From Pycnopodia helianthoides (lineage: Eukaryota; Echinodermata; Asteroidea; Forcipulatida; Asteriidae): a DNA stretch of 64,000 bases. The position numbers and the translations under genes were made by a program. Location: NCBI GenBank assembly GCA_032158295.1, contig CM063252.1:11396744-11460743 (forward strand), written 5' to 3'. Below, piece by piece: positions 1 to 11,300 of the stretch. Under the pieces are notes generated by a model. That model saw only the letters and a list, made by a program, of their open reading frames with translations, ran no database searches and was not told the origin of the DNA. The number at the start of each line of letters is the position of its first letter. The stretch's first letter is position 1.

Positions 1-2476
1 ATTTTCTTGTGTTTATTGCCACTTGTTATATGAATGTTGGAATTTGCATAATGACTTGTTGAACAACTTACTTGGGCACACTGTATCATGTGGTCACCTA
101 TCCAGTCTTGAAATGTTGTCCTTGAAAGAAAATTGTGTTTTTTCTGGTCAAGGTCACTTTTTAGGAACATTGTAAGGAGCACCCATTAAATCCCTGGTAA
201 AAGCAAGAGGCACCAGGGCAAATCCTGTGAGTTTCAACTGTTTATTTGAGGTATTGAATTGAAACTGTCTGCAGCAATTAATACCGTTTCGCTAGATTTA
301 ATCAAAGGTCTTTCTTTATTTACTCCAGGTTGGATCCATGAGTACGGCTATCAGTCAGTAGATGAGTTGATTGGTTCACACCAACCCTTCAGTTGACCTG
401 GAGTTATATGCTATCCATCCCCCAGGGAGGAAGTGGCTTGCAGACTTGAGGCATTTCAACCCCAAAACATTTCAGCCACAAAAGCAGAAACACAATGCCT
501 GATATTGCACTCAGTGCTTTGCATTATTAATCCCATCAATCCTGGACATCAGCTTCAATCCCATGGTCCCTGGACATCAACTTCAGTAGGTAGGAAGCTT
601 TAAGCATTGGATATGTATCACTGTTTCATCAATATGATAAATGATTCAAAGAGCAAACCAAATCAAGGACATTTAAATGATGAATCTAAGATAAGGTTAT
701 CAAAGATGAGGACATTTCTCAGGCTCATGGCAATAGAGGGCAATTTCCATTGATATGCCCTTGGCCAAAATGGGTCTGTAAGTATATAAGTTCTCATTTA
801 TAAAGCAAGGGGGCAAACAGTCAGTCTTTAACCAATCTCTTCAGGCCATGATACAGGCAAGAGTTTTTATGTTCTGCACTTTTGTAAGCACTTTCTTAGA
901 TTATTGTACTGCATGTATGTAATAGAATGCATTAATCAGAGCTTTCAAACACTGGGTAAAAACATAAGTTACTTCAAAAGTGATGAGACCTCTTGTTTGC
1001 GAAGGTTGTGATGTGTTCAATTCACATCCTATACATTGGTATCAGGCATTCAAGATTTTTTTTTTTAAATGTCCTATTTCATTTCTTGTCCTTTCCGAAA
1101 TGTCACTTCTAACTGAAACTGTAGCCTAAATAGGAGATAATGGAAACCTTACCCCTAAAATACAATGAATCTCTTTATAATTTTGTGCATGGTCCGCTAT
1201 TCCTTACCATACATGTACCTGTATAAATTTCAATTTTAATCGATATCCTGAACAATTGAACTATTTGCCTAAAATTCTTGAGAGATTATTCAGTCTACTA
1301 TAGATTCATTTGAAGTTATGTGAGAAAGAGAATGTGTAACATACATGTAGGTTACCACATGTTCATTAAACATACCAATGCCTTCAAATTTGTTGTCTGA
1401 AAAAAATCATTCTGTGTGTTTAGTTTAATATTTTTGAAATTATCAATAGACAGTTTTGTGCATTAAACATAATGTTTTCCAACATAATGTTTTCCATCTT
1501 TCTTTGGCGAAATGTTGTTGAGATAATTTTATAGAAGAGTTGAGAAAGAGGCTTGTCATTAGCTCCAATTTATTACTGTCATGCCTTTCCCTAGAATATT
1601 GCTATCACTTCTATACCATCATTATCCAGTTTCCTCAACGTATTTTGCATTATTTGTATGGGTTGAAGGCCTAATATTGAAGTCTTAAAGAATTCTTTGG
1701 TTGATATGAAAGATTGAGGTCATATTGTACACAATGTAGAGCATCAAAGGATCTGGCTGATCAAGACTTAGGGTCATCAACATTATAAGCATCATTCAAC
1801 CCCACGTTCTTATCATTTTTGTATAGGATCCTCTCCCGTTACTAGAGATGTCTTCCAGAAACTAAAGGTTTCATAGGAGTTTGGCCCAGAATCGGCACAG
1901 CAGGCCTGTTAGTACACTAAGTGATGGCACCAAACATGCAAAAGTCGTATGCTTCGAAAGACTCCAAGCCTGGACATCAAGTTCAATCAGGTAGGAAGAT
2001 TTAATCTTTGGACAAGTGTTACAGTTCCTGTGTGTTGTTCTGTTGTTATTTTGGCAAGTGCCTCAAAGGGCAAGCCAAATCGATAAGAATTTAATCTGTA
2101 AATCAAAGATAAAGCAATTTATACAGTGGGCCATTTCCATTGAAAAGCCCTGGATTGGTGCCATGTTTTTTTATTACATGGTTCTCTTTTCTCAGGAAAG
2201 GGGCAATCACTCCCCTTGAGCCAAACTTTATGCTACTCACAGGCAAAAATGTTGTGTTCTGTACTTTTGCAAGCATTTTCAGAGATTGCTAGGCTGTATA
2301 CAAGTTGGCGGCTATGGCTAAAGCTATGACTGTTGCTATGGATTTCCTATTATTCAACGCTTGGGTGACGCATTGATCTAGCAGTAGCCTAAGCTGGCTT
2401 TTCAAAATTGCCTTTAACTCCATGTTATAGATAATAACAATCAGAGCTTTCTTACAACTCGTAACCATCAATTTAA
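1..2476. other. Intergenic; contains a diverged duplicated block
   Basis: No supportable coding exon. The block at about 553-1010 recurs, diverged, at about 1971-2475: both begin with a 'cctggacatcaa' motif and a 'gtaggaag' string that looks like a splice donor, then share the order of motifs down to the 'gttctg.acttttg.aagca' region. Candidate acceptors precede each block (around 328 and 1828), but all three frames of the candidate second exon contain stops. If transcribed, this would be non-coding. Short open frames here are random in length. Confidence 0.4.
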
Positions 2477-2685
2477 AAAATGTCACAAGTGATGAGATCT
2501 CTTACTTGTTCACATTGGGGTACTTCTTTGAATATGCCTTCTTGTCTGGTCATCTGTGTACTGGCTATGTACTGGACAAATGTCACAAGTGATGAGATCT
2601 CTAACTTGTTCACATTGGGGTACTTCTTTGAATATGCCTTCTTGTCTGGTCATCTGTGTACTGTCCTATGTACTGGACAAATGTC
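2477..2685. repeat. Tandem duplication, 2 x 100 bp
   Basis: Two nearly identical 100-bp units start with 'tgtcacaagtgatgagatct' at 2481 and 2581. The near identity implies a recent local duplication. A related fragment lies near 980-1000. Confidence 0.9.
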
Positions 2686-2923
2686 TGCCTTGCTTTAGAA
2701 CTCTTATCATGCTGATAGTGATACTTTCGAATACTTGGCTGAACTTTCTGTATTTTCTCTGATTTGAACAACCAGGCCCAGGTACATATCGGTGCTTATA
2801 AGCACAAGCAGCTAAGCACAACCTATAATTTTGCGTACTAAAATAAGGTCACCAGCCTAAGTACCACACCACACGTAATGTCCTTGACTGGTTTCCTGCT
2901 TAGATTTGCTGAGCAGCAATCAG

Positions 2924-3372
2924 TTAAAGGTAGGGTCATCAGTTGGTAATTAATTCAAAAATTAATGACCATAAAAACTTACTTGGTGAGAAACACTACA
3001 GCTGTTGAACTATTTTGAAAAAGCATTCCCTTCAAAATAATATGGTTTGGATACTAATTTGTTAATCAAAAAACATTTGAATCTGAGAAATGTTTCATGC
3101 ATGAATCTTTACTCAGATTTATGTGGGTTGGTGTCTATTCACGAATACTGCGGCAAGAGATGCAGTTGGTACCCCTGCACCTTACTAAATTTGGATTGAT
3201 TTAACGTTCTTGTGGAAATACCGTTACAGTTTTGCTGTTTTCTCAGCAAGTAGACACTGTATTCAGCTGAAACTGAAACTTGTGCCTTTGATTATGTCTT
3301 TCTAGATCTAGATAATTATGCCTATGAATAAGCAATATGTTGAAAAAAACCAAGCGATGACCCTATCTTTAA
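2924..3372. mobile_element. MITE with TTAAAGGTAGGGTCATC termini
   Basis: A 449-bp AT-rich element bounded by the inverted pair TTAAAGGTAGGGTCATC (2924) and GATGACCCTATCTTTAA (ending 3372), which differ at one base. No coding capacity. The outermost TTAA on both sides could be a target duplication, as in piggyBac-type insertions. It belongs to a set of TTAAAG-ended MITEs in this window. Confidence 0.75.
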
Positions 3373-4029
3373 CTGAAGTTGTCTGCTTAAGCAGCTCTGA
3401 ATTTAGGCCCTAGGGCCTATAGCGATGATTAAGCAAAAAAAGTCTGAAACGTTTTTTTGCTTAGCAAATGTTAGCAGGCATCAAGTCACACAAATGGTTC
3501 TTGTGGAACTGTATTTTTGCTTGAAGCCTATTTTTGGTTTACGCAATTGTTTCATGCTTTGAAACTTTCTGCTCATTCCGAAAATGAGCCAATTGTCTGA
3601 CTTTTGGGTATTCTCAATACAGACTTTTACCCAGTAGCATTGAGGCAATGTCTCATTAATGATATGAATGGAGAATCTATTGCCAATAAGAGCATAACGC
3701 AGATCATGTCGTATGCCTAACTTTAACATTTTGGAAACCCTGATGGGGTCTTAATGCTTAGTGCTTTTACTAGTAATGGAAACAAATGGTGCACTTTGAA
3801 CGACCTCAGTGGTCAACCCCTTGCTGAGGTCCTACAATTGAAGCATGCTTGTGTGTACATGCACAAGCACAACTCTCAGCCAATGAAAGGTATTCCTTTG
3901 ACTTCAATGAGGGCGCTGTTTGAGCTAGTGAGTTGGCTGGCAAGGGAGTCTACTGGACAATATAGTTTTCGCCCCTTAGCCGCCCATCCGGCTGGTTACT
4001 TTTGGACCATAAATTTAGTTCAAATTGGC

Positions 4030-4405
4030 GTTTGGACTTGTAACTTGGGTGGGGGCTGCCCCGGGAAAAGGAAAGTTTATATTGTTTTGGGGATAAAAAG
4101 GTGAAAGGTCACGGTCACAGTGGTTAGTTATACCTGAATAGTTTCACCAAAGTAACTCCAGTTATACGTGACATTTAGACTTGTTACTTGGGTGGCGGGG
4201 AGTGCTCATGGAGAAAGGAAGGTTTGGGGTTGTTTTGGGGTGAAAAGTTCAAAAGCTAAGGTCAAGGTGGTGACTTTTAGCCAAATAGTTTTCTGGGCTG
4301 TAACTCCAGTTAGAAGAGCGAGTTGGACTTGTTAGTTGGGTACAGAATTCCTTGTGAAAGATGGGATGTTTTAGGGTTGAAAAGGTCAAAGGTCAGGGTC
4401 TTAAT
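4030..4405. repeat. Tandem repeat, about 2.5 units of ~145 bp
   Basis: Units start with 'acttgtaacttgggt' (about 4036), 'acttgttacttgggt' (about 4180) and 'acttgttagttgggt' (about 4327). Each continues with a GGTCAAAGGTCA-like stretch. A related single unit lies near 41345-41415. The open frame crossing into this repeat from about 3754 is not considered a gene. Confidence 0.65.
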
Positions 4406-4445
4406 GGTGAGGTATTTCAGGTTTTTTGCATGTTTTTGCATGCAG

Positions 4446-6600
4446 TGTTTGATTGTATGCATATCCAAATAATGACAACAGCTCACTGCTAAAAAAAAAC
4501 CTAAACAAACAAAAATTTAAACAGCATTTAGAGATCAATGTAATTTCTTTTATCGCACATTTATTACTCTTCACAAATAAGATTAATGAAAAAATTTGAT
4601 GACATTTATCCGTAATATTTAATTCCTTATGAAAATGTGATCGATTCAAAACTAAAGTTACCACCTGGCCGGTTAAACTGAAAGACTCAGCCAGTATCTT
4701 CCTTGGATTGAATAGTGTATCATTAATAGGGATCAGGATTCAAGTATGAAAAATGATAGATAGTTGAAGAGAGAGATTCCGTTTAATTGCAAAATGGATT
4801 CATTTCTGAAAATAAGTTATTGCTTTTTTTCTCGAAAGCAACATCAACGATGTTTTGAATGATATAAACTTAGAAGAGATCTAATTGATCTAGGAAGGTG
4901 ATAATGCATTAATACGGAATTTGATCTGAATATTTTGTCTTTACGAAGCTGAGTGGCATCATGAATCACCTGTATTTAAGTCTAGTTTTATTTCTCCTAA
5001 CTTTGCCATTGCTTACGTGCAATGTCTGTAATTGAACATTTACATTTTATCGAAGCATATCATATTTATATTTAGTTTAGGGCATTATGTTTCCAAAAGG
5101 CATAATGATACCGAGGAATTTCATTTGCACGTGTGATCGATAAGGCTATTTTCAGAAGTCACCTAGGCCCTATGCATGTTTAAAAAAATCACCACCGATT
5201 AAAAAAACATAATATATTACTAAAGCTTTTCAATAACAGAGTAGATAATTCAATGCTACTAATCACAATACAACAACAGCTTTAACCATAACAATATCAC
5301 TATTCAAGGGATGTACAACAATATGAATAAAAACAATTTACTTTAAATCATTGCACGAATGAGCTACAATGTTTACATGGGGATAAATTATCAACAGATT
5401 GACTTAGTTTGTAAAACCGTTTAAATTTTAAGAAAAGTAGGGGCCTACGAAGTATGGTTGGTGTTTCCTCAAAAGTGAGATCAAAGATGTTATTAATTCC
5501 TCAGGAAACATCTCCAAACTGAAGTGCTTGAAATCTGTTTGGAGCTCTGTAACAAACACATGTTTTTTTTGGCTTATACAGCCCCTGATGTGATTGTGTT
5601 TTTAAAATAAGAACTTGGTGTTTCTATTTTGAATCTGTATCTCAAATTGTAGTCACTTTGGACACCAATCAACGTTAATGATTGCAAATGAATTGTTTTA
5701 TGCCCTATTTTTTTTTTTTTTTTTTTTGGGGGGGGGGGGGGCAGAATTTTATGTAAAAATAGATTGAAAAAGGTGAACCATTTTATTGCAAATCTATTAT
5801 AAGTATGAAGGAGTGTGGGCGGGGGGGGGTTTCGTTTGAAATATCAATTGTAGTGTTTAAAAAGGAGTCTATTCAAATGTAATGTGGGAGCTTACTTTGA
5901 TGGTGTTACTGACTCGAGATAACAACGTTGTACAAACCCTTAAATAGGATTTGCCCTCAAACGAAACCATATATCCTGTAAGTATTTATTTCTACCAAGC
6001 AACAACTCAACTAATAATTACTCCAAGCGTAATATTTTAATTTAAGAGAACATTCAGAGATCTTCTAATACTAGGTACATTAATGTAAATCTGACTCTTC
6101 TTGAAAACTTGTACTTCACATGTGAACGTTTCTTTTTTGTTGACGTTTCTTTTGAAACTATCATCGAGGTATGAATAATTGTTTTTGAATGCTTCCTTCA
6201 TTAACGCTTACTCTGATTGTTGAAACAAAGTAAGTTTAAACCAAGTTGTTGAACCTTGAATCAAGTTAAGTGTATAACATTGTACTGCATTGTCTAACTG
6301 TCCATTGTGACGTTTTCTAAATTTGCAGAGCAAGTAGTTTGCATTCTGACAAACTAAAGTATTACCAGTAAAACCACATCAAGATGTGCGTTACCTTTAC
6401 AATATACAAATGCAGTTAATTACGATTCTCTGAGTTTTTCATCTTCATGTACAAAACCCTCAAGTGAAGTTACATTACAAGCAAATCTTGACCAGACTAG
6501 GTAAATATTAAATCCAATTATATGCACTAATCAAAACACAATTACGTCATACACCATGAACAAGTATCACTGTCACCTTTTAAGTAGACTCATATTCAAA
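4446..6600. repeat. Distal part of segmental duplication A (paralogous to 20850-23045)
   Basis: Collinear similarity to 20850-23045 throughout, for example 'gatgttttgaatgatat' then 'aacttagaagagatcta' (about 4850 and 21100) and 'actgaag..cttgaaatctg' (about 5518 and 21960). No coding exon is seen. This marks the downstream boundary of the duplicated unit that carries gene A. A homopolymer T-to-G tract lies at 5709-5742. Confidence 0.75.
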
Positions 6601-6818
6601 GGATAGCAGCCGCCGGTGGCTTAACAAAGATTATACATTTTCATGTTATTGCATGAATGAATTTAAGTATTTTACTGAAGACAGTCAACAAGGTAGACTA
6701 AATGTTTGTAAGACTGTTTAAATTTGAAGAAAAACGGGGTTTTCCAAAAACTGAGAACAAAGACACCGCATCGTATAACCGTTCGATCCAATCGATCTTG
6801 TATTAAAACAAGCTATCT

Positions 6819-7766
6819 TATGGCCCTGTCACAACTTGACGTTTTAGCCAGCGTATGCCGACGTATCGAAATTTCTCTAAAACGCCGAACTATCAATGTT
6901 CTTTTCAATTTTGGAGTATACAAAGCGTTTTCATAACGAGTTGGACGTATACATATTGTAGTAATAACTTATATATAACGTTTCTATAACGTTTAGATAA
7001 CTTATACCAACGAATACCAACGAATGCTTAGCGTGTTGCCGGCGTTCACAACTTATGCCCAAAGATAGTCTAACTTTATGCATAGCGCGCAGAGCGTATC
7101 GCCGACGATCACGTGCCGTACACTATAAAAAGGCTGCCACTCGACGATTCAAATCATAACTGCTAGTAGGTAGTCTCGTCTCAGCCTTGCCGGATCCTCC
7201 ATCTCTTGGATGGCATGGCCATCTGCTCACCATGGATTCTTGATGAGGAGTACTGACGGATTCCTCTTGCGAACCTCATTTTTATTTACAAATTCCCCTA
7301 AACGCTGCCAATACGCCATTACGCGGTAGCTATTAGTTAGAAACACGTTTTTGTAAGTTCTGTGCTCGTGCGGAACACGTCAAAACGTATACATACGTTA
7401 ATATGCGTTGGAGATAAGTTCGACATAGGTTCAAAGCACGTTACTCATCATATGTTAGAAATAAGTTTTGGGTACGGTAGACTTATGAGTAACAGATGCA
7501 AGTAACGTGTGTGCACGTGTGTCAAGTATAACTTACCTACAACTTATGCGGGACGTATGAGCCACACGCTGGCATACGCCGAAAATTGTTTTGCATGCAC
7601 AAACATTTTCGACGACCTCGCCGTATTACGACGTATACCAGCGTGCTTCAGCGTGCTCTTAACTTATACAAAACTTTCTCAAAACTTATTCGACGTACGC
7701 TAGCGTATTCGCCAAATTGTCCATACGTCGCGACGTATGAAACGTAAAGGTGTATACAGGGCCATA
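6819..7766. mobile_element. Terminal-inverted-repeat element with TATGGCCCTGT ends
   Basis: A 948-bp segment bounded by TATGGCCCTGT and its inverse ACAGGGCCATA, absent from the homologous position in unit B. The interior is full of short 'acgtat' and 'acttat' words in both orientations. A TATA-like box (TATAAAAAG, 7124-7132) precedes a short open stretch from 7215 (MAICSPWILDEEY, then a stop, then RIPLANLIFIYKFP), possibly the remnant 5' end of a lost transposase. No intact gene. Confidence 0.65.
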
Positions 7767-7839
7767 CGGCCATTACCCGTGGAACGTCACTTTAGATTTA
7801 GGGCGTGTCCGAAATGGCAACTGTTGCTAAGGCTGTTGC

Positions 7840-8170
7840 TATGGGCATTCTATGCTAATTCAATTCATGTTAACGTGACGATCCAGCCGCAGCTGCTGCC
7901 GAGTACACTGTAATTTATAAATGTTGCAGTTTTCACAAAACAGCGCCCTCATTGTTATTGCGAATAGCAAATCTCATTTTGAATATAAACCACCACACAT
8001 TTCCCCCTTCCAATAAGCGTTATTTAAAGTAACATTTGGTTGTGTAACCCTGTACAACCTAAAATAAAAAGTTTAAAAAAAAATTGATCGAAAAAGTTGT
8101 TCTTAAAAAAAATCCCTAAACACACAAAAAAAACGTATTAGTTTTTTTTTTGTTCTAAAGTGTTTTTGTT
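7840..8170. repeat. Conserved 3' flank of gene A, shared with B and C
   Basis: Similar to 26100-26420 (downstream of B) and about 44690-45000 (downstream of C). Shared motifs include 'attcatgttaacgtgacgat' (A and B) and the 'cagcgccctc' word. This shows that the duplication unit extends past the stop codon. No clear minus-strand AATAAA was found close to the gene A stop. Confidence 0.7.
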
Positions 8171-8171
8171 T

Positions 8172-8330
8172 TTAGTAGCAGCTGAAGGGTTCAAAGCGCA
8201 TGCATATATTCTCTCCAGTCAAAGCCCAGGGATATATGCGGATGAATCTTGATCGGATCATTCTCTGTGATGTGGTCTGGACAGAGACCACCACATCTTG
8301 ACCATCAGATGTGCGTTCAGATCGATAGTC
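8172..8330 (-). CDS. Gene A exon 6 (F5/8-C C-terminus and stop)
   Basis: The acceptor 'ttgctaatccag' precedes GAC. It encodes 52 residues with VVVSVQTTSQRMIRSRFIRIYP, closing with ICMRFEPFSCY and TAA at 8174-8172. The penultimate Cys is the expected end of the discoidin fold. The length of 159 nt equals copy B; copy C is 3 nt longer. Confidence 0.88.
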   Translation of the reverse strand, partial: DYRSERTSDGQDVVVSVQTTSQRMIRSRFIRIYPWALTGENICMRFEPFSCY

Positions 8331-11300
8331 CTGGATTAGCAATAATGAAAAAAGTACTGTTTCTGTTGTAAATAATTCACGACGATATTTAATCACTAAT
8401 TTGAACACGAATACAAACAATCTTCTATCGTAGACAACACAACCATTTCATTGTTCTATATTTCAACATAAGTTGATTGGACAAATATTGCGAATCTCAA
8501 TTTGTTAACTAATGCTTTACATTATTATTGTTGTTTCACGGGGCGCACGAGTAAAATACCGGCACTAAAGGCATATCAATTTGTTCTTACCATTTTGCTG
8601 ATTCCACACATCCAGTAGAAGGTTGGTTTCTTCTTGTTTCAGAAACTCAACGCATACAAACTCATTTAAATAGTTTAGTTGAGTAAAATGTATCATTACC
8701 TGAACGCGTTAATCAGTGGCGTTATTGCTTTGCCGGAAAGCAGGGGGAGGGTTGTCACTGGAGGTGACATCCGGTCAAGCAACATGCCATACTCGTAGAT
8801 AAAGGAGCATGTACTGAGATATGCCCTTTTTCCTCACAGTGGCAAAACTCGTGGATTAATGTTGTTTTGGATGTCGGGGAATGCGTTTTGCTGGATAAGC
8901 AACAACTCAATGAGAGTATGATGAGGTCTCCTGTGGAATCTTGTTTCGGATTGCCGCGCGCCCTAACATATTTTCCGATGTATGAACATGACACATGCCC
9001 ACCTCGAACTAGAGAATCGTTTCTTCACTATAAATAAATAACACAAGAATTACTATCTCATAATTACCTTGAATAACTCGTCTGCGTCCGTCATCCACGT
9101 CCATGTGTTTACATCATTACTATACGTAAGATAAAAACCCGTCACGTGTTCGTGTGATTTGTAACGGCCCTGGATGATCAGGCCGTAGATGTCCACAGTG
9201 TGTCCAAAATCCACCTGAATCCATGTTTCAGTATCTTTCTTCCCACACCAGGAACCTGTTAGAACCGACAGTTTTTGTTTATTATCTTGATGTTAAAGAC
9301 ATCCATTTTACACTCAGGTGACTTCAAATCACCAACTACGAGAAGCCCTACGAACCATTACAATAATTCTTGGCACTTACAAGTATTTACTGAAGTAGTA
9401 CTATTGTACCTGATAACCAGGAATGAAACATAGAAAGCGATATCATTTTGTTTTGAGCATGATGTTTAATTGTTGTTCACCTAACCAAAAACAGACTGAA
9501 AGTTTTATCGGTTATAAGTTTTCAATTTTTATGGAATAAATTGCCTTGGTGGTTGACAAGCACTGTACTGCCCTCATCATGTTTGTGCAACTAATTGGAC
9601 GACGCGCAATATTATTATGTACTTGTCAGTTTATCTCATCATGATCTCATTAAGCAAAATTATTGTTGATAAAAGTTTGAATATAATCAAGCGGATTATT
9701 GTCACATGCGTTAACATCAAAATAAAAGATCGAAGGTTATTGACAAATTATACGTGAAATGGGTCACACTTACCAAGCCTGTTCAACCTAGCTAGTGCTG
9801 GTCCATAGTTTGCACGGTTGCCGTTCAAGACGTTCTTTGCAGTAATCTGATGGTCGGCGATGGCGCCGCTTTCCATACCAATGCGATCGATGTTGCAAAC
9901 TGGTTCAAAATATTCAAATATCACAAATAACTTATATCAAATAACAGCAATGAAACAAAAATAGCAATAGACTGTGCAAGTCTCGCGCTCATTTGAACTT
10001 CCGGGACCATAGTGGTCCCAACCATGTGGAGTTTTACGTAGGCGAGATTTTTTTTCGTCAATTGTTTTAGTTTAACGTATAGTTTATGACCATGGAAATT
10101 ATAAGTGTTGTTGGGAATGTTATACTTAAGGATACAAAATATGAAAGTAAAATCAATTCAACAATATAACGAAGAAAACCCGAGAATTAAACTTGACCTC
10201 AGCTTCCGGTTACTGCAAAAAAATAAAGTTTTGTGCTCACCTCCGTTATCAAAACTTATATAAAACCCTTGTTTTGGATGCGCAATGATAATTGCCAGAT
10301 GCTGTAATTGCAACGCCAGGCCTTTTCATTGCAGTCTATAATGGTTGTTGAGGCGTCAGCGTCCTCTATAAACTGCGCCAAGCGTTAATTTTACGCCGGT
10401 GTGACCTTCGCGAATCCGCGTAAGGGGTTTCTAAAAAGTTAAGATAAAATAAGCATCCTTGTCCCTGAGTTTTATTTATTCTTAATAACAATTAAAACAT
10501 TATTTGTGTATTTATTATAAAAGCTGAAACTAATTTTATTAAAATTGTACTGAGTATTTTTGTTGTTCAGATTTTGTCATAAGATATAATTTTAAACAAA
10601 GATTTTATTTCAGGGAAAAAAAAATGTTTTTCGTTTGGCGTGTTTTCTCGTTCCAATACGCGCGAGACTTGCACAGTCTATAGGTAACTAAGACACTGTT
10701 GTAAGTTTGGAGTCACTAATGCTGCTCTGCGTGGTTTTTACGCTTTTTATTTTGTCAATGATGGCAGAAGCCGCGTTCGTAATGGATATTTTGGTGAAGT
10801 AGTAATTGGCCACAAGATAATGCTAACTTACTAACACATTAAGTAAACAATTGTTCATCCATTGGTTTAATTTTCCATTGATGGCAGAAATAAAGTGACA
10901 ATTTTGGTGAAGTAGTAATTGGCCACAAGATAATGCTAACTTACTAACACATTAAGTAAACAATTGTTCATCCATTGGTTTAATTTTCCATTGATGGTAC
11001 TGCATGTTCTATGTTAATAGTGCTATTTTATAACGTAACCCGCTATAGACGCACATTCAAAGCATTTGGTCCCGAACAATAATGTAACATGAACACCCTG
11101 ATTTTCCAACCACACAGAAAAGTGCTTCTTAATCGTTTTTGTTGGTGGACATTGAGTTTTTACAAACCTGTGATAGTGACTAGGAATGTACATTGTCCAG
11201 GGTTACCAGCAGCATCATGCGCCCTGCACGTGACTGTGGTGTTACCCGCTTTGAAGAAGTCACCTGATATGACAGTCCTCCCTTCGTCATCGTCACTGCA

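Noticed and set aside
328..1991. Possible exons of an upstream gene with acceptor and donor-like sites
   Set aside because: All frames of the better candidate contain stops; at most a non-coding transcript.
3754..4104. 116-aa plus-strand open frame
   Set aside because: Runs into a tandem repeat, shows no recognisable domain, and is within chance length.
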